Below, piece by piece: positions 7,756 to 16,524 of a stretch of DNA of 64,000 nucleotides (the stretch's first letter is position 1; each line of letters begins with the position of its first letter). The notes under the pieces were generated by a model. That model had not been told where the DNA came from, did not search any database, and saw nothing but the letters and a program-made list of their open reading frames with translations. Source of the DNA: Phytopseudomonas argentinensis. Its GTDB lineage: Bacteria > Pseudomonadota > Gammaproteobacteria > Pseudomonadales > Pseudomonadaceae. The stretch lies in the NCBI RefSeq assembly GCF_900113905.1, contig NZ_FORC01000001.1, positions 1,817,469-1,881,468 of the forward strand. Reading direction: 5' to 3'. A program made the position numbers and the translations under genes.

Positions 7756-9603
7756 TCAGCTCGCTCTAGGATCGGATGCGCCTTTCTGGACGCCCTGTAC
7801 ACCCTCAACAGCTTCACACTGCTCATCCAAGCCCATTGCATGCAGTCGTGCATAGTAGCCATTGGCTGCCAGTAGCGTCTCATGGGTACCACGCTCGACA
7901 ATGCGGCCTTGATCCATGACCAGAATCAGGTCGGCCTTTTCAATAGTGGAAAGCCGGTGAGCAATGACCACCGTGGTACGACCCTCCATGACCTTATCCA
8001 AAGCGCTCTGGATATAACGTTCCGACTCGGTATCCAACGCCGAGGTAGCCTCATCCAGAATCAGCAGCGGCGCACTCTTAAGCAATGCGCGGGCAATTGC
8101 CAGGCGCTGGCGTTGCCCCCCGGATAGCATCACGCCGTTTTCGCCAACCACCGTATCGAAGCCCTGTGGCAAACGCTCGATGAACTCGCTGGCATAAGCT
8201 GAACGGGCAGCCTGCTCGACCTGCTCACGTGGCACATGGCGCAAATCGCCATAGGCAATATTGTTCAACACGGTATCGTTGAACAGCGACACCTGCTGAG
8301 TTACCAGAGCAATATGTTTGCGTAGGTTCTCGATGCGATAATCCTCGATGGGCGAGCCATCGAGCAGAATCTGTCCCTGGTCATGTTGATAGAAACGTGG
8401 AATCAGATTGGCAAGGGTTGATTTACCACTGCCGGAGCGCCCCACCAGGGCTACCATCTGGCCAGGCTCGACGCTAAAGCTGATATCGTCCAGCACCACT
8501 CTATCAGTGCCTGGGTAAACAAAACTCAGGCCGCGAATATCCAGTGCCCCACGCACATTGTCTTTCTCGACCGTACCAGTATCCGGCTCAGGCGTTTCAT
8601 CGAGTTGCTCGAAAATGCTCTCGGCACCTGCCAGGCCTTTCTGGATGGTCGAGCTGACCTCGGAAAGCTGGCGAATTGGTTTGGGCAGCAAACCCGCGGC
8701 AGTAATATAGGCCACCAAATCGCCGACGCTGGCATCACCACGTAGGAATAGCACCAAGAACATCAGAAAAGCCATGGCGGCGTAATTGACGAACTGCAGC
8801 GAAGGGGTATAGATCGCACTGGTTCGAGTCATACGCAACTGCTTGCGTGTACTGTCCTCGCTCGCGTCGTGGAAACGCTCACGCTCATAGCGCTCGCCAC
8901 CGAAGCTGCGTACCACGCGGTAGTTCTGAATAGTTTCCGAAGACACATGGGTCAGCTCGCCCATGGCGCCCTGGATCTTGCGGCTCTGACTGCGAAATTT
9001 CTTGCTGGCGCTTTTAACCATCAGGGCTATCAATGGCAAAATCGCCACCATCACCATGGTTAGCTTCCAGTTCATCCACAACAGGTAACCAAACAGGAAA
9101 ACCACCGTAAGGCCCTCTCGCACCATTACCTTCAAGGCATCCGTGGCAGCACCGGTCACCGAGCCGACGTTATAGGTGATCCTTGAAATAAGGTAACCGG
9201 AGGAGTGGCTATCGAAGTACCGATTGGGCAAGGTCAGCAGGTTGTTGAAGAGCGCGATGCGTAAATCCTGTACCAGTCCGAGCGAGACCCTAGCCAGGTA
9301 GTAGCCTCCCAGGAACGAGCCGAGACCTTGCCAGACAGTGATTAGTAACAGCGCCAGGGGCACGCCATAGAGCAGCTGCATACTGCCCAGCAAGGGCAGG
9401 TCGACCAAAGCGGCTTCAGGACTGGCCAATCCATCGACGAAATATTTGAGCAGCCCGGCCAACATCGGCTGGGTCGAGGCGAAGATGATGTAGCCAATCA
9501 TGCTGATGCCGAACATGAACCAATAGCGCCGCATATACCCCAACAAACGCATATACAGCTTGAAACTAGAAAAAGCCTGGGGACGGTTCAAGGCGTCAGG
9601 CAT
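7756..9603 (-). CDS. msbA: Lipid A-core flippase, ABC exporter MsbA
   Basis: A 615-residue half-transporter that flips lipid A-core across the inner membrane using ATP. An N-terminal six-helix membrane domain (about residues 15-330, with FASTQPMLAGLLKYFVDGL) precedes a nucleotide-binding domain (about 355-600) with Walker A GRSGSGKST, signature LSGGQRQR, Walker B LLILDEATSALD and the H-loop IAHRLST. The start at 9603 (MPDALNRPQAFSS) fits the length of P. aeruginosa MsbA (603); an ATG at 9648 with a G-rich upstream stretch is a possible alternative, and a longer reading frame to 9783 is unlikely. A short hydrophilic C-terminal tail follows the ATPase domain. It lies between the core kinase-like gene and the accessory glycan block. 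Confidence 0.95.
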   Translation of the reverse strand: MPDALNRPQAFSSFKLYMRLLGYMRRYWFMFGISMIGYIIFASTQPMLAGLLKYFVDGLASPEAALVDLPLLGSMQLLYGVPLALLLITVWQGLGSFLGGYYLARVSLGLVQDLRIALFNNLLTLPNRYFDSHSSGYLISRITYNVGSVTGAATDALKVMVREGLTVVFLFGYLLWMNWKLTMVMVAILPLIALMVKSASKKFRSQSRKIQGAMGELTHVSSETIQNYRVVRSFGGERYERERFHDASEDSTRKQLRMTRTSAIYTPSLQFVNYAAMAFLMFLVLFLRGDASVGDLVAYITAAGLLPKPIRQLSEVSSTIQKGLAGAESIFEQLDETPEPDTGTVEKDNVRGALDIRGLSFVYPGTDRVVLDDISFSVEPGQMVALVGRSGSGKSTLANLIPRFYQHDQGQILLDGSPIEDYRIENLRKHIALVTQQVSLFNDTVLNNIAYGDLRHVPREQVEQAARSAYASEFIERLPQGFDTVVGENGVMLSGGQRQRLAIARALLKSAPLLILDEATSALDTESERYIQSALDKVMEGRTTVVIAHRLSTIEKADLILVMDQGRIVERGTHETLLAANGYYARLHAMGLDEQCEAVEGVQGVQKGASDPRAS

Positions 9604-9883
9604 TACGTAGTACCCATCATCGAGATTGAGAGCGGCGAATACTAACATATCGATCCCCCCGGCGCCGCGGCAACCGGCCTGCAGCTGCGCCAACCTGAGC
9701 GCTAGCCCGGTCACGCTTAGAGTTTTGCAAGAACGGGAGTGCGCTTGTCGAACGGTTGCCACTATACAGTCAGTTAGTCGCACCTATTTTGAGATAGCCT
9801 GGTGGCAATGCCGGTATACTGCCTGCGACGCCCCACCGTACACTCCTTGATCATTCGGGGCTTGCAAAGCAGCGGAGCCATTG
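9604..9883. other. Divergent intergenic region, msbA / pyruvyl transferase
   Basis: No gene was seen in these 280 bases. A TATACT (9815-9820) suits a -10 element for the pyruvyl transferase gene, but no well-spaced -35 is evident. Base composition shifts here from GC-rich msbA to the AT-richer glycan block, so this gap is a plausible junction of the variable segment. Confidence 0.4.
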
Positions 9884-10876
9884 ATGAAAAGTGTTTTCTT
9901 TGAAGGGATTAACAATATAGGTGATGAGCTAAATAGATATATATGGCCTCATCTCTTCAAGCCCCAAGAGGACGATATTTCCTTGATGGCAATAGGCACT
10001 CTCTTGGACAGAAACTTCTCTGCTCAATTGAATACCAGCCGCCACATCGTGGTTTTTGGCACAGGCGCTGGCTATGGAACACCGCCAGAGCCAGATGAAC
10101 GCTGGCACTTTTATGGCGTGAGAGGACTGAAAACGTGCCAGGCAATGGGACTAGACCATCGCTTGGCCGCTACAGATGCAGCTTACACAATGGCTACTCT
10201 GGATTGGTCTGCGATCAAGCCAGAGACTCCGAAGGATATTGTGGTCATCCCACATCATGCCTCATTGAACTACATCGACTGGGAAACGATCTGTTCACAT
10301 GCAGGCTTGAAATACCTACCGCCCACGATATCGCCAGTCGCGTTCTTCAGCACACTTGCCAACGCACGCCTAGTGATTGCAGAAGCCATGCATGGCGCGA
10401 TCCTTGCGGATATTATGCGCACTCCATGGATATCGTTTGAGTACGGCCAGCAATTTCTGGGTAGCAAGTGGCAGGATTGGCTGGGTATGTTCGATATGAC
10501 AGTTGCGCCAAACCGGGCACCGGCATTTTATGACCCAATGTTTTATAACCAAGACAAGAGTACGCTGTTTCACAAGAATAGGCTGCTCAAATCGAAACTG
10601 GCACACTATGGAATAGGTAAAGCCAAATGGAGGACAGCCATGCTGCCGCATGCCACAACTAGCAAGGCTGGTGACGGGCTAATTGAATTTCTTCAGATGC
10701 TGAGTACACAAGATGGTCATCTAAGCAACGCAACGGCTTTTGATAACCGCGTGTCAGATCTGTATGAGCGCTTTCATCGCCTCGCGCGCGACTGGAACCT
10801 CACGCTCCTGCGTTCTCAACTTGATGGGCACCCTCTCAAGCTGTTCCAGCAGCACGGCTTTGTTGCACCTCAATAG
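9884..10876 (+). CDS. Polysaccharide pyruvyl transferase family protein
   Basis: A 330-residue protein of the polysaccharide pyruvyl transferase (CsaB/ExoV-like) family, which puts pyruvate ketals from phosphoenolpyruvate on sugars of exopolysaccharide, cell-wall polymer or LPS. Visible marks are NIGDELNRYIWPHLF at the N-terminus, VFGTGAGYG near residue 60 (nucleotide/PEP-side glycine loop), and VIAEAMHGAILADIMRTPWI near 165-185, the conserved HG pocket. ATG at 9884 follows GGAG by about six bases; a TTG at 9881 is in frame but unnecessary. It is the only plus-strand gene in the block and its 3' end overlaps the convergent ligase gene by 41 bases. Sugar target unknown; base composition is lower in GC than its surroundings. 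Confidence 0.8.
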   Translation: MKSVFFEGINNIGDELNRYIWPHLFKPQEDDISLMAIGTLLDRNFSAQLNTSRHIVVFGTGAGYGTPPEPDERWHFYGVRGLKTCQAMGLDHRLAATDAAYTMATLDWSAIKPETPKDIVVIPHHASLNYIDWETICSHAGLKYLPPTISPVAFFSTLANARLVIAEAMHGAILADIMRTPWISFEYGQQFLGSKWQDWLGMFDMTVAPNRAPAFYDPMFYNQDKSTLFHKNRLLKSKLAHYGIGKAKWRTAMLPHATTSKAGDGLIEFLQMLSTQDGHLSNATAFDNRVSDLYERFHRLARDWNLTLLRSQLDGHPLKLFQQHGFVAPQ

Positions 10877-11996
10877 CAGCCATGAGTGTCGGAAACCAAA
10901 AATACATCCAGAACGCTTGATGAGGGGTGGAGAAGACTCCACCTGTCGTAGTGATCAACGACCCCCAACCTACCATTGCTACTAACAGCCATTTACTGCG
11001 TACTTTCATAGCAAGGAAGAAAATTATGCCTAAAAACAGCAAGAACAATGCAGCACCGACTAGGCCGGCCTCATAAAATATACTGACGTAAGCGCTGTGC
11101 GCGTGCGCCCACTGCCCTAGAAACTCATAGCCATCATCCCCACAGCCCAGCCAAAGACCACAGACATCGACGACCCTAACCATCGCGTCTTCCCATATTT
11201 GTGGTCGGTAGCTCAGGCCTCGCGCAAGAACCGCCTCCCTGAAGCCGTCAACAAGTAACAGGCCGATACCCGCCAGCACAGCTCCGAAGACCAGTACATA
11301 GGCGCGCTTAAAGACAACATATAAAAAAACAAATAGTGCAAATCCGACAAGTGCAGAGCGCGCCTGAAAAACCGTTGCACACACCATCCCTAGCAATAGC
11401 AGCGCCACAAAACCGCTCACATGAATCCATTTCCCTCGCGCTTGCAAATGTTCATCCAAGAAAAAAACCCATAAAAACACCATACTCATCATCATCAGCG
11501 TAGCGGTATAAACAGGGTTGACTGCATACCCTAGCAACAAATTACTGCGCCCCCAAATGCCCGTGGACAACCCCGTCGCAGCCCAACTGAAGATTGCAGT
11601 AAAGAGCAAGACGACATTAGCACCCGACACACCCAATATTGGCAGTCTGACCCCCAGAACATGGCGCTCCTCAAGCATCAACAAGAACAACCAAAAAAGG
11701 ACCAAATACAAAAAGACTTTTATATCTTTCAGTTCATGGCTGACTGCTAACACCAGCATGAAAAGCGGTAGTAGAAACCAAAGATATTGGCGTATAGCCC
11801 TGTACAAGCGCGCTCTATCGCGAATGGCCCAGATAAACCCAGGCACAGCGACAACAAGATAGAAAATATTATTTATGGACTTGGACGATACAGGAAAATA
11901 CAAAATCAATCCGTAAGCAACGAATCCTAGCATGATCAATTTCATAAAAAATGACAGGCTCGCTATTTTATTCGCACCTAAAAACTCAGTATTCAA
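10836..11996 (-). CDS. waaL: O-antigen ligase-like membrane protein (WaaL/Wzy family)
   Basis: A 386-residue polytopic inner membrane protein with about ten hydrophobic helices and a large periplasmic loop, as in WaaL, which joins undecaprenyl-linked O-polymer to lipid A-core on the periplasmic side. The loop holds QARSALVGF, SYRPQIWEDA and HAHSAYVSIFYEAGLVG; the latter exactly fits the H[NSQ]-x9-G-x-x-G pattern described for O-antigen ligases. The start is TTG at 11996, preceded by AGAGGG at good spacing; the ATG at 11945 has no ribosome binding site. Position next to msbA matches waaL (PA4999). Wzy polymerases share the fold, so ligase rather than polymerase is inferred from location and motif. 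The last 41 bases are shared with the convergent pyruvyl transferase gene. Confidence 0.78.
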   Translation of the reverse strand: MNTEFLGANKIASLSFFMKLIMLGFVAYGLILYFPVSSKSINNIFYLVVAVPGFIWAIRDRARLYRAIRQYLWFLLPLFMLVLAVSHELKDIKVFLYLVLFWLFLLMLEERHVLGVRLPILGVSGANVVLLFTAIFSWAATGLSTGIWGRSNLLLGYAVNPVYTATLMMMSMVFLWVFFLDEHLQARGKWIHVSGFVALLLLGMVCATVFQARSALVGFALFVFLYVVFKRAYVLVFGAVLAGIGLLLVDGFREAVLARGLSYRPQIWEDAMVRVVDVCGLWLGCGDDGYEFLGQWAHAHSAYVSIFYEAGLVGAALFLLFLGIIFFLAMKVRSKWLLVAMVGWGSLITTTGGVFSTPHQAFWMYFWFPTLMAAIEVQQSRAAGTA

Positions 11997-12161
11997 GAAT
12001 AGCCCTCTCGCTAATTTCGTATTGAAAATAATCCAGGCAGTTACAACTTACACTCGACTACCCGCCTGACTTAAAGCAATTTACAATCATCAAGTCGCCA
12101 CGATCAATAACCACATCATAAAGCTATGTTGCTCTGCACAACTAACGTTTGCGCCGCACCT
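11997..12161. other. AT-rich intergenic gap
   Basis: No gene seen. The AT-rich stretch separates the waaL-like gene from the GT2 gene on the same strand and is the largest gap inside the glycan block, so it may hold a promoter for waaL; no clear element was found. Confidence 0.35.
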
Positions 12162-13076
12162 TTAGCCACCTTCATTGATAGAAGTATTACGCTTTTTGAA
12201 AATCAAATGTCTTACTCGCTTAAGCAGCTGCCGATCCCATAGCCTAAGCGGAACCTGACGCAATAGATCCCAAGCATATGTTTTGTCGTCGGTGACCGCT
12301 GTGCGCAACGCCTTGGTAATCAGCCGTGCCTTAGCGGATGGGTAAGCTGGATGATCACGGTAGGCCTCGATCACCCTCATGCCATAGCTGTACTCTGATT
12401 TATACTGCTTTGACAAACTGTCTGGATGTTTACGATAGAGCGTTACCACCTCGGGCAGCACATCCACATAGAACCCAGCATGGGCAATCTTGAGCGTCAT
12501 CTGGAAGTCTTGGACCTTAATCGTAGGATCGTAGCCCCCCACAGCTTTCATGGCGTCATGGCGGTAGATTGCGATGTTACCGCCGATGACCAGCGCAGCG
12601 GCTAATGCCTCTTGGAAATCATAGCGGCGCACCAATCGCTTCTTATCTTTCTTAGGCAATACTGTTCCCTGTTCGTCGATCCGTACCGCTACTCCCCCTA
12701 GACACCCTACCTCTGGATGCCCTTGAAGATAGGTGGCTTGTAGTGACAACCGGCCGGCGGGCATAACATCATCAGCATCGAAGGTTGCTACGAAAACCCC
12801 GCGAGCTAATGCTAATCCAGCATTTAAAGCGGCACTGACGCCTTGATTCTCCTGCCTTATGAATTCAACTCGTTTTACCTTGCTCGATTGACGATATGCG
12901 TGGAGAACCTTCGTGATGATCTCGACACTGTTATCACGAGAGCCATCGTCAATAACAATTAATTCGAAATTCCCATAATCTTGCTCTAGCACGCTGATCA
13001 AAGCGTCGCCCACGTAGGCTGCATAATTGTAGCAAGGCAAAACTACCGATATGAGCGGTTGATCTACAGAGGTCAT
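12162..13076 (-). CDS. Family 2 glycosyltransferase
   Basis: A 304-residue GT-A fold glycosyltransferase. The N-terminal half has the full GT2 pattern: PLISVVLPCYNYAAYV, LEQDYGNFELIVIDDGSRD (first Asp pair), ENQGVSAALNAGL and GVFVATFDADD, the metal-binding DXD. The C-terminal part has no membrane helices, so it should act on a lipid-linked acceptor at the cytoplasmic face. It starts seven bases after the stop of the DUF6625-like gene and carries its ribosome binding site in that gene's end. Product sugar and acceptor are not predictable. It is one of the AT-richer genes of the block. Confidence 0.88.
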   Translation of the reverse strand: MTSVDQPLISVVLPCYNYAAYVGDALISVLEQDYGNFELIVIDDGSRDNSVEIITKVLHAYRQSSKVKRVEFIRQENQGVSAALNAGLALARGVFVATFDADDVMPAGRLSLQATYLQGHPEVGCLGGVAVRIDEQGTVLPKKDKKRLVRRYDFQEALAAALVIGGNIAIYRHDAMKAVGGYDPTIKVQDFQMTLKIAHAGFYVDVLPEVVTLYRKHPDSLSKQYKSEYSYGMRVIEAYRDHPAYPSAKARLITKALRTAVTDDKTYAWDLLRQVPLRLWDRQLLKRVRHLIFKKRNTSINEGG

Positions 13077-13083
13077 TCAGACT

Positions 13084-13953
13084 CTACTCCACCATCGCAT
13101 GCCAGCCATCTTTATCAACACGCCAAGTCCCCGCTGCAGGTAACCCGGCGCCGCCCAGCAGAGCTTGAGGCGGAACACCTTTCCAAGCTTCGTTTTTCCA
13201 AACCATAAAATGCAAATAGGGTAGCGCCTGAGCACCTAACTCGCTATTGGTCAGACAGCCGTCTCTGTAAAACCAGGCATCTGGGACAACTCGACGTCCG
13301 TCATCATGAAGGGTATAAGTGCTATGCGTTTCAATAAACTCACTGCATCGAGCCCAAGGATTGAAACGAGCTGCAAAGCGCCGTAGTGGCTCTGGCCAAT
13401 TTTTATGCCGAATAAAAAGGCGGCTAAATGCTCCTTCATCCAGAGCATGGTGGCGCTGATCTTCGTAGCGCGCTTGCCAATTCGGAATGCACCGAAAGGC
13501 ATTACGCATGAGCGGCGTGTTACGCAACAGGCAAAGATGTCCGGAAATCCGCCGTGCATGAGTGGCGAATAGATCCTTGCGACTCAACCGCCGTGCAGTA
13601 AAGTACGCACGAAGATCGCCATAAACAACGTCAATATCCCCAAATGCCCAAAAATCGTACTTACTGAGCTCCGCTTCATGAACAGCGCCCAAAGCGGGCT
13701 TTATATCGCATAACTTATAAGCGTTATCCGGTCGAAATGTTATGAATAGCTTGGAAGAGACCAAGGCGCAGTAATCCGCATAGGCGATAGGTACAAACCG
13801 TACGTTTTGCGGCCCACTATCAGGTACTTCACAATCAGTAAAAATCAACCAATTGATAGTCGCGTTGCGACGACAGCTTTCTAGAAAAAACTCAAACCAG
13901 AATGGCCACCGTCCGAAATAGGGAATGACGAAACAAATAGTGGGATCTTTCAT
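13084..13953 (-). CDS. DUF6625-like putative glycosyltransferase
   Basis: A 289-residue soluble protein resembling the DUF6625 group found in glycan clusters. It starts ICFVIPYFGRWPFWFEFFL, and the middle carries YDFWAFGDIDVVYGDL, where DIDVVYGDL looks like a DXD metal-binding segment of a GT-A glycosyltransferase; ALDEGAFSRLF resembles the acceptor-side region. No membrane segments are seen. The ATG at 13953 overlaps the stop of the upstream gene as ATGA and is preferred to an in-frame start at 13983 within that gene. The reaction is unknown; an outer-core or O-polymer sugar transfer is inferred from the neighbours. Confidence 0.72.
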   Translation of the reverse strand: MKDPTICFVIPYFGRWPFWFEFFLESCRRNATINWLIFTDCEVPDSGPQNVRFVPIAYADYCALVSSKLFITFRPDNAYKLCDIKPALGAVHEAELSKYDFWAFGDIDVVYGDLRAYFTARRLSRKDLFATHARRISGHLCLLRNTPLMRNAFRCIPNWQARYEDQRHHALDEGAFSRLFIRHKNWPEPLRRFAARFNPWARCSEFIETHSTYTLHDDGRRVVPDAWFYRDGCLTNSELGAQALPYLHFMVWKNEAWKGVPPQALLGGAGLPAAGTWRVDKDGWHAMVE

Positions 13954-14918
13954 ATACCCAAATACCTTCTTGCCCGCTGCCATACGTTGCTTGGTTGCAG
14001 CTGCCTAAATGGCATTTGCAGAGCATCTACAACAGCTTTTCCAAGATGGGAAAATTGATATTTTTCCTCGACCAACTGCCGCCCTTTAGCAGCAATACGA
14101 TCAGCCAAGCTTGAGTCACGCCGCAAAGTTTGGAGCTTGGTGCGAAAATCCTTCAACGAGCGGTACAGCACCACATTGTCCATATCCACGAAGCCAAGCG
14201 CCCGATTCTCATCTTCGCCTTGGTCATAGGTAAAAAGAACACAACCACAGGCCATAGCCTCGAAGTTTTTAATCATGTACTCACCCATGCCTATATCCGC
14301 ACTGACAAAAAACCGGATCCGGTTCAACATGTGGAGATAGTCGACGCCCGAGTTGGTCCTAGCTACATAAAGGGGTTCCACCAACGCCAGCTCCTCGAGA
14401 AATTCTCGACGAGCGCTGTAAACACCGCTTTTGATGCTGCCAACAAACCCAAGTTCAATATCTCGGCTTTGCGCAAGGTCTCTCAGCAACGCTTGATCGT
14501 ACCCTTTGGGCACGAATACTGCATCAACACCTTCTTCACGCAACTGATTAGCGACACAGAACCCTGAAGTGATTACACGCGCACTTGGCAAAGTTCGGTA
14601 ATGCTTAGAAAACCGCCCCCTATATTTACCTGTAATATAGTTTTGGTAGGCGTCATGCTCAAGAATTGCCAGATTGGGTATAGTTTGTATAAACCCAACC
14701 TGGCGGATTTCCTTTTTAAAGCGAAGAAAGAGAAGTATGCAATCATATGCATGAAGATCTACTTCCTTTAAGAAGTATCCTTTCAGATCAGCTTGCTGCT
14801 TATCGCTGAGCCAACGCAGGTCACAGTCGCAATGAGCCTGAATTCCATCGTACAGCCGATCCAGAATAGCTCGCTGCTCAGCCTGAACCAAGAAAAGCAC
14901 TTTGAGCCCAAGCATCAT
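13950..14918 (-). CDS. Glycosyltransferase, CgeB/GT1-like
   Basis: A 322-residue protein with the look of a GT-B glycosyltransferase of the CgeB-like group. The C-terminal half contains ELGFVGSIKSGVY and MIKNFEAMACGCVLFTYDQG, where FEAMACGC is the typical acidic nucleotide-sugar binding stretch, and ends with a helix seen in glycosyltransferases (AKGRQLVEEKYQFSHL). The N-terminal half is less recognisable. The ATG at 14918 overlaps the stop of the upstream gene (ATGA), with a second ATG directly after it. In P. aeruginosa this area holds the cell-surface sugar glycosyltransferase Ssg, but I cannot tell whether this is its counterpart. Confidence 0.75.
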   Translation of the reverse strand: MMLGLKVLFLVQAEQRAILDRLYDGIQAHCDCDLRWLSDKQQADLKGYFLKEVDLHAYDCILLFLRFKKEIRQVGFIQTIPNLAILEHDAYQNYITGKYRGRFSKHYRTLPSARVITSGFCVANQLREEGVDAVFVPKGYDQALLRDLAQSRDIELGFVGSIKSGVYSARREFLEELALVEPLYVARTNSGVDYLHMLNRIRFFVSADIGMGEYMIKNFEAMACGCVLFTYDQGEDENRALGFVDMDNVVLYRSLKDFRTKLQTLRRDSSLADRIAAKGRQLVEEKYQFSHLGKAVVDALQMPFRQLQPSNVWQRARRYLGI

Positions 14919-15730
14919 TTTCGACTACCGAAATAAAATCTATCCAATGCGCTCCTAAAAGAGGCCATTGCATGAGCGTAGCGATTCTCTCGCCGCCCCA
15001 TTGATCGCTTGGAGGAAAACTCTTCGTCTACAATCTCGCCATTTATACGAACCCGAGCGGCCCGCACATCCAGAGTATGCAATTTTGCTCCTGCCTGCGC
15101 CATTACATAACGAAGCAGCCTTTCCGCATGTAAAGGGCGCCCAGAGGTACCGCAATAATCAAGGGCTTGCTCTAAACGCATACCATACGCTAGATAAACG
15201 CTCCTACCACACAAAGAAAAACGATCGTTCAGTCCATTCCACCACTGCCAGTTCGGCACATAGATAGCGCATGGTTTGGCTGCGACAGCATGGATAGCTG
15301 CCTGAGGAAAAGGATCCATGTAAACAAGGTCAGGCCGGAGAAAGACGACAACATCCGGATCGTATTGGCGTACTTGCTGTGTCACCCGGTGAAGAGAGTT
15401 TAGCTGGTGGATTAAGTTAGAGAAGGATTTATACTCATCTTTCCACGCATCTCCATAGCGCTTTATCTCCGCTACTGGCCACGAAACGAGGCATTCGCCT
15501 GGCGTTTCAAGTTGCCCCTTCATTCCTGAAAATACCTGATAGTTTTCGCTAGCTAGCGCCCCTCGCTCTCCGGAACGAGGGTTATCGACAAACGCCTGCT
15601 GATAAAAATGATAAAAGGACTCTACGCAGAAACCATCAGGAACTTGGGCATAGAAATTTTTCTCGACAGAGGGGTAGCAGACCGAGCTATTTCGCGGCAA
15701 GCCAAAATACACAACCGCCAACTTTTTCAA
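14915..15730 (-). CDS. Unrecognised glycan-cluster protein, possibly a glycosyltransferase
   Basis: A 271-residue soluble protein that I do not recognise. It begins KKLAVVYFGLPRNSS, a beta-strand plus loop like those at nucleotide-sugar binding starts, and contains YDPDVVVFLRPDLVYMDPF near residue 125, where RPDLVY resembles the strand and acidic motif of some GT-A-like capsule enzymes. NWQWWNGLNDRFSLCGR follows. The C-terminus is basic. The start is TTG at 15730, with AAAGGT upstream; no better start is present. It is coupled to the next gene by an ATGA overlap. Being inside a run of glycosyltransferases, a sugar-transfer role is the simple inference, not shown. Confidence 0.6.
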   Translation of the reverse strand: MKKLAVVYFGLPRNSSVCYPSVEKNFYAQVPDGFCVESFYHFYQQAFVDNPRSGERGALASENYQVFSGMKGQLETPGECLVSWPVAEIKRYGDAWKDEYKSFSNLIHQLNSLHRVTQQVRQYDPDVVVFLRPDLVYMDPFPQAAIHAVAAKPCAIYVPNWQWWNGLNDRFSLCGRSVYLAYGMRLEQALDYCGTSGRPLHAERLLRYVMAQAGAKLHTLDVRAARVRINGEIVDEEFSSKRSMGRRENRYAHAMASFRSALDRFYFGSRK

Positions 15731-15840
15731 CTAAGACACCTTTCAAGCCCCGTCGAGCTTGCATTTGAAAGAACTCATATCTGTATTTGCAGTAAAGATT
15801 ACAGACTTGTAAACCTACAGCGCTTTGCGCATGCAGTCGC

Positions 15841-16506
15841 TTACTTCCACACCGCCGGTATCAGCAGCCTCCATAAATTCTTGCGCCACTCGATACGCTG
15901 CCTTTTTTTATTTCGCCGCCAGAACTCATCGCATTTTGCGACGCTACCATCTCGCTCACCATCTATGTCACTTTTACCGAGCCCATCGGGCTGTTGCTGG
16001 CATAGCATAGGGTAGGCAGCACGACCTGGGAGGCATCGTTTCAGCATCGTATCGATTCCTTGCCCCCTATAAGGCTGAGCCATCACAAACGACGCTGCAT
16101 TTCTATTTAGGATATAGGCATGTGTTCCTAATGCGCGACAACCTACAACGCCTCGTGACCACGTTGGCCAGAGCCGGCCGAGAATCAGGCCGAGATAGAA
16201 AATGGGTGGATCGTAGTGGGTAAGATAGCGATTAATATTTCTAACATGCGCAGGTTCTATTTCATAGAACATGACATCATCCTCAAGAATCAGCGCACGC
16301 TGCCAGTCACGCTCGACAAGCATACGCGCGCACTGCTGATGCGAGTTAAAGCAGCCTCGCTGAGGATCCCCCTGATCACGCTGGACAATTAAAAACTCAG
16401 CGTCTGGAAAGTGTTGAAAAAGCGAGGCCCGCAAGATATCTCGCCGGTCATGGCGATCGGACAAGCTAATACAAAAAACACCATCAACTGCAAATCCCTC
16501 GCTCAC
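15841..16506 (-). CDS. Family 25 glycosyltransferase (LPS type)
   Basis: A 221-residue GT25 glycosyltransferase, the family of LgtB/LpsA-type enzymes that add galactose or glucose to LPS or lipooligosaccharide. Marks are VFCISLSDRHDRRDIL at the N-terminus, GCFNSHQQCARMLVE near 50, and RALILEDDVMFYE near 70, the acidic donor-binding motif; ALGTHAYILNRNAA is the second conserved strand. The C-terminus ends in basic residues and a tryptophan-rich helix that may contact the membrane. The start is GTG at 16506 with AGGAGGG upstream. It belongs to the AT-richer glycan block. Confidence 0.85.
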   Translation of the reverse strand: MSEGFAVDGVFCISLSDRHDRRDILRASLFQHFPDAEFLIVQRDQGDPQRGCFNSHQQCARMLVERDWQRALILEDDVMFYEIEPAHVRNINRYLTHYDPPIFYLGLILGRLWPTWSRGVVGCRALGTHAYILNRNAASFVMAQPYRGQGIDTMLKRCLPGRAAYPMLCQQQPDGLGKSDIDGERDGSVAKCDEFWRRNKKRQRIEWRKNLWRLLIPAVWK

Positions 16507-16524
16507 ACGCCCTCCTTGATAAAT

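Noticed and set aside
11518..11862. 114-residue frame antisense to the waaL-like gene
   Set aside because: No start context and no domain; the membrane protein on the other strand explains the sequence.
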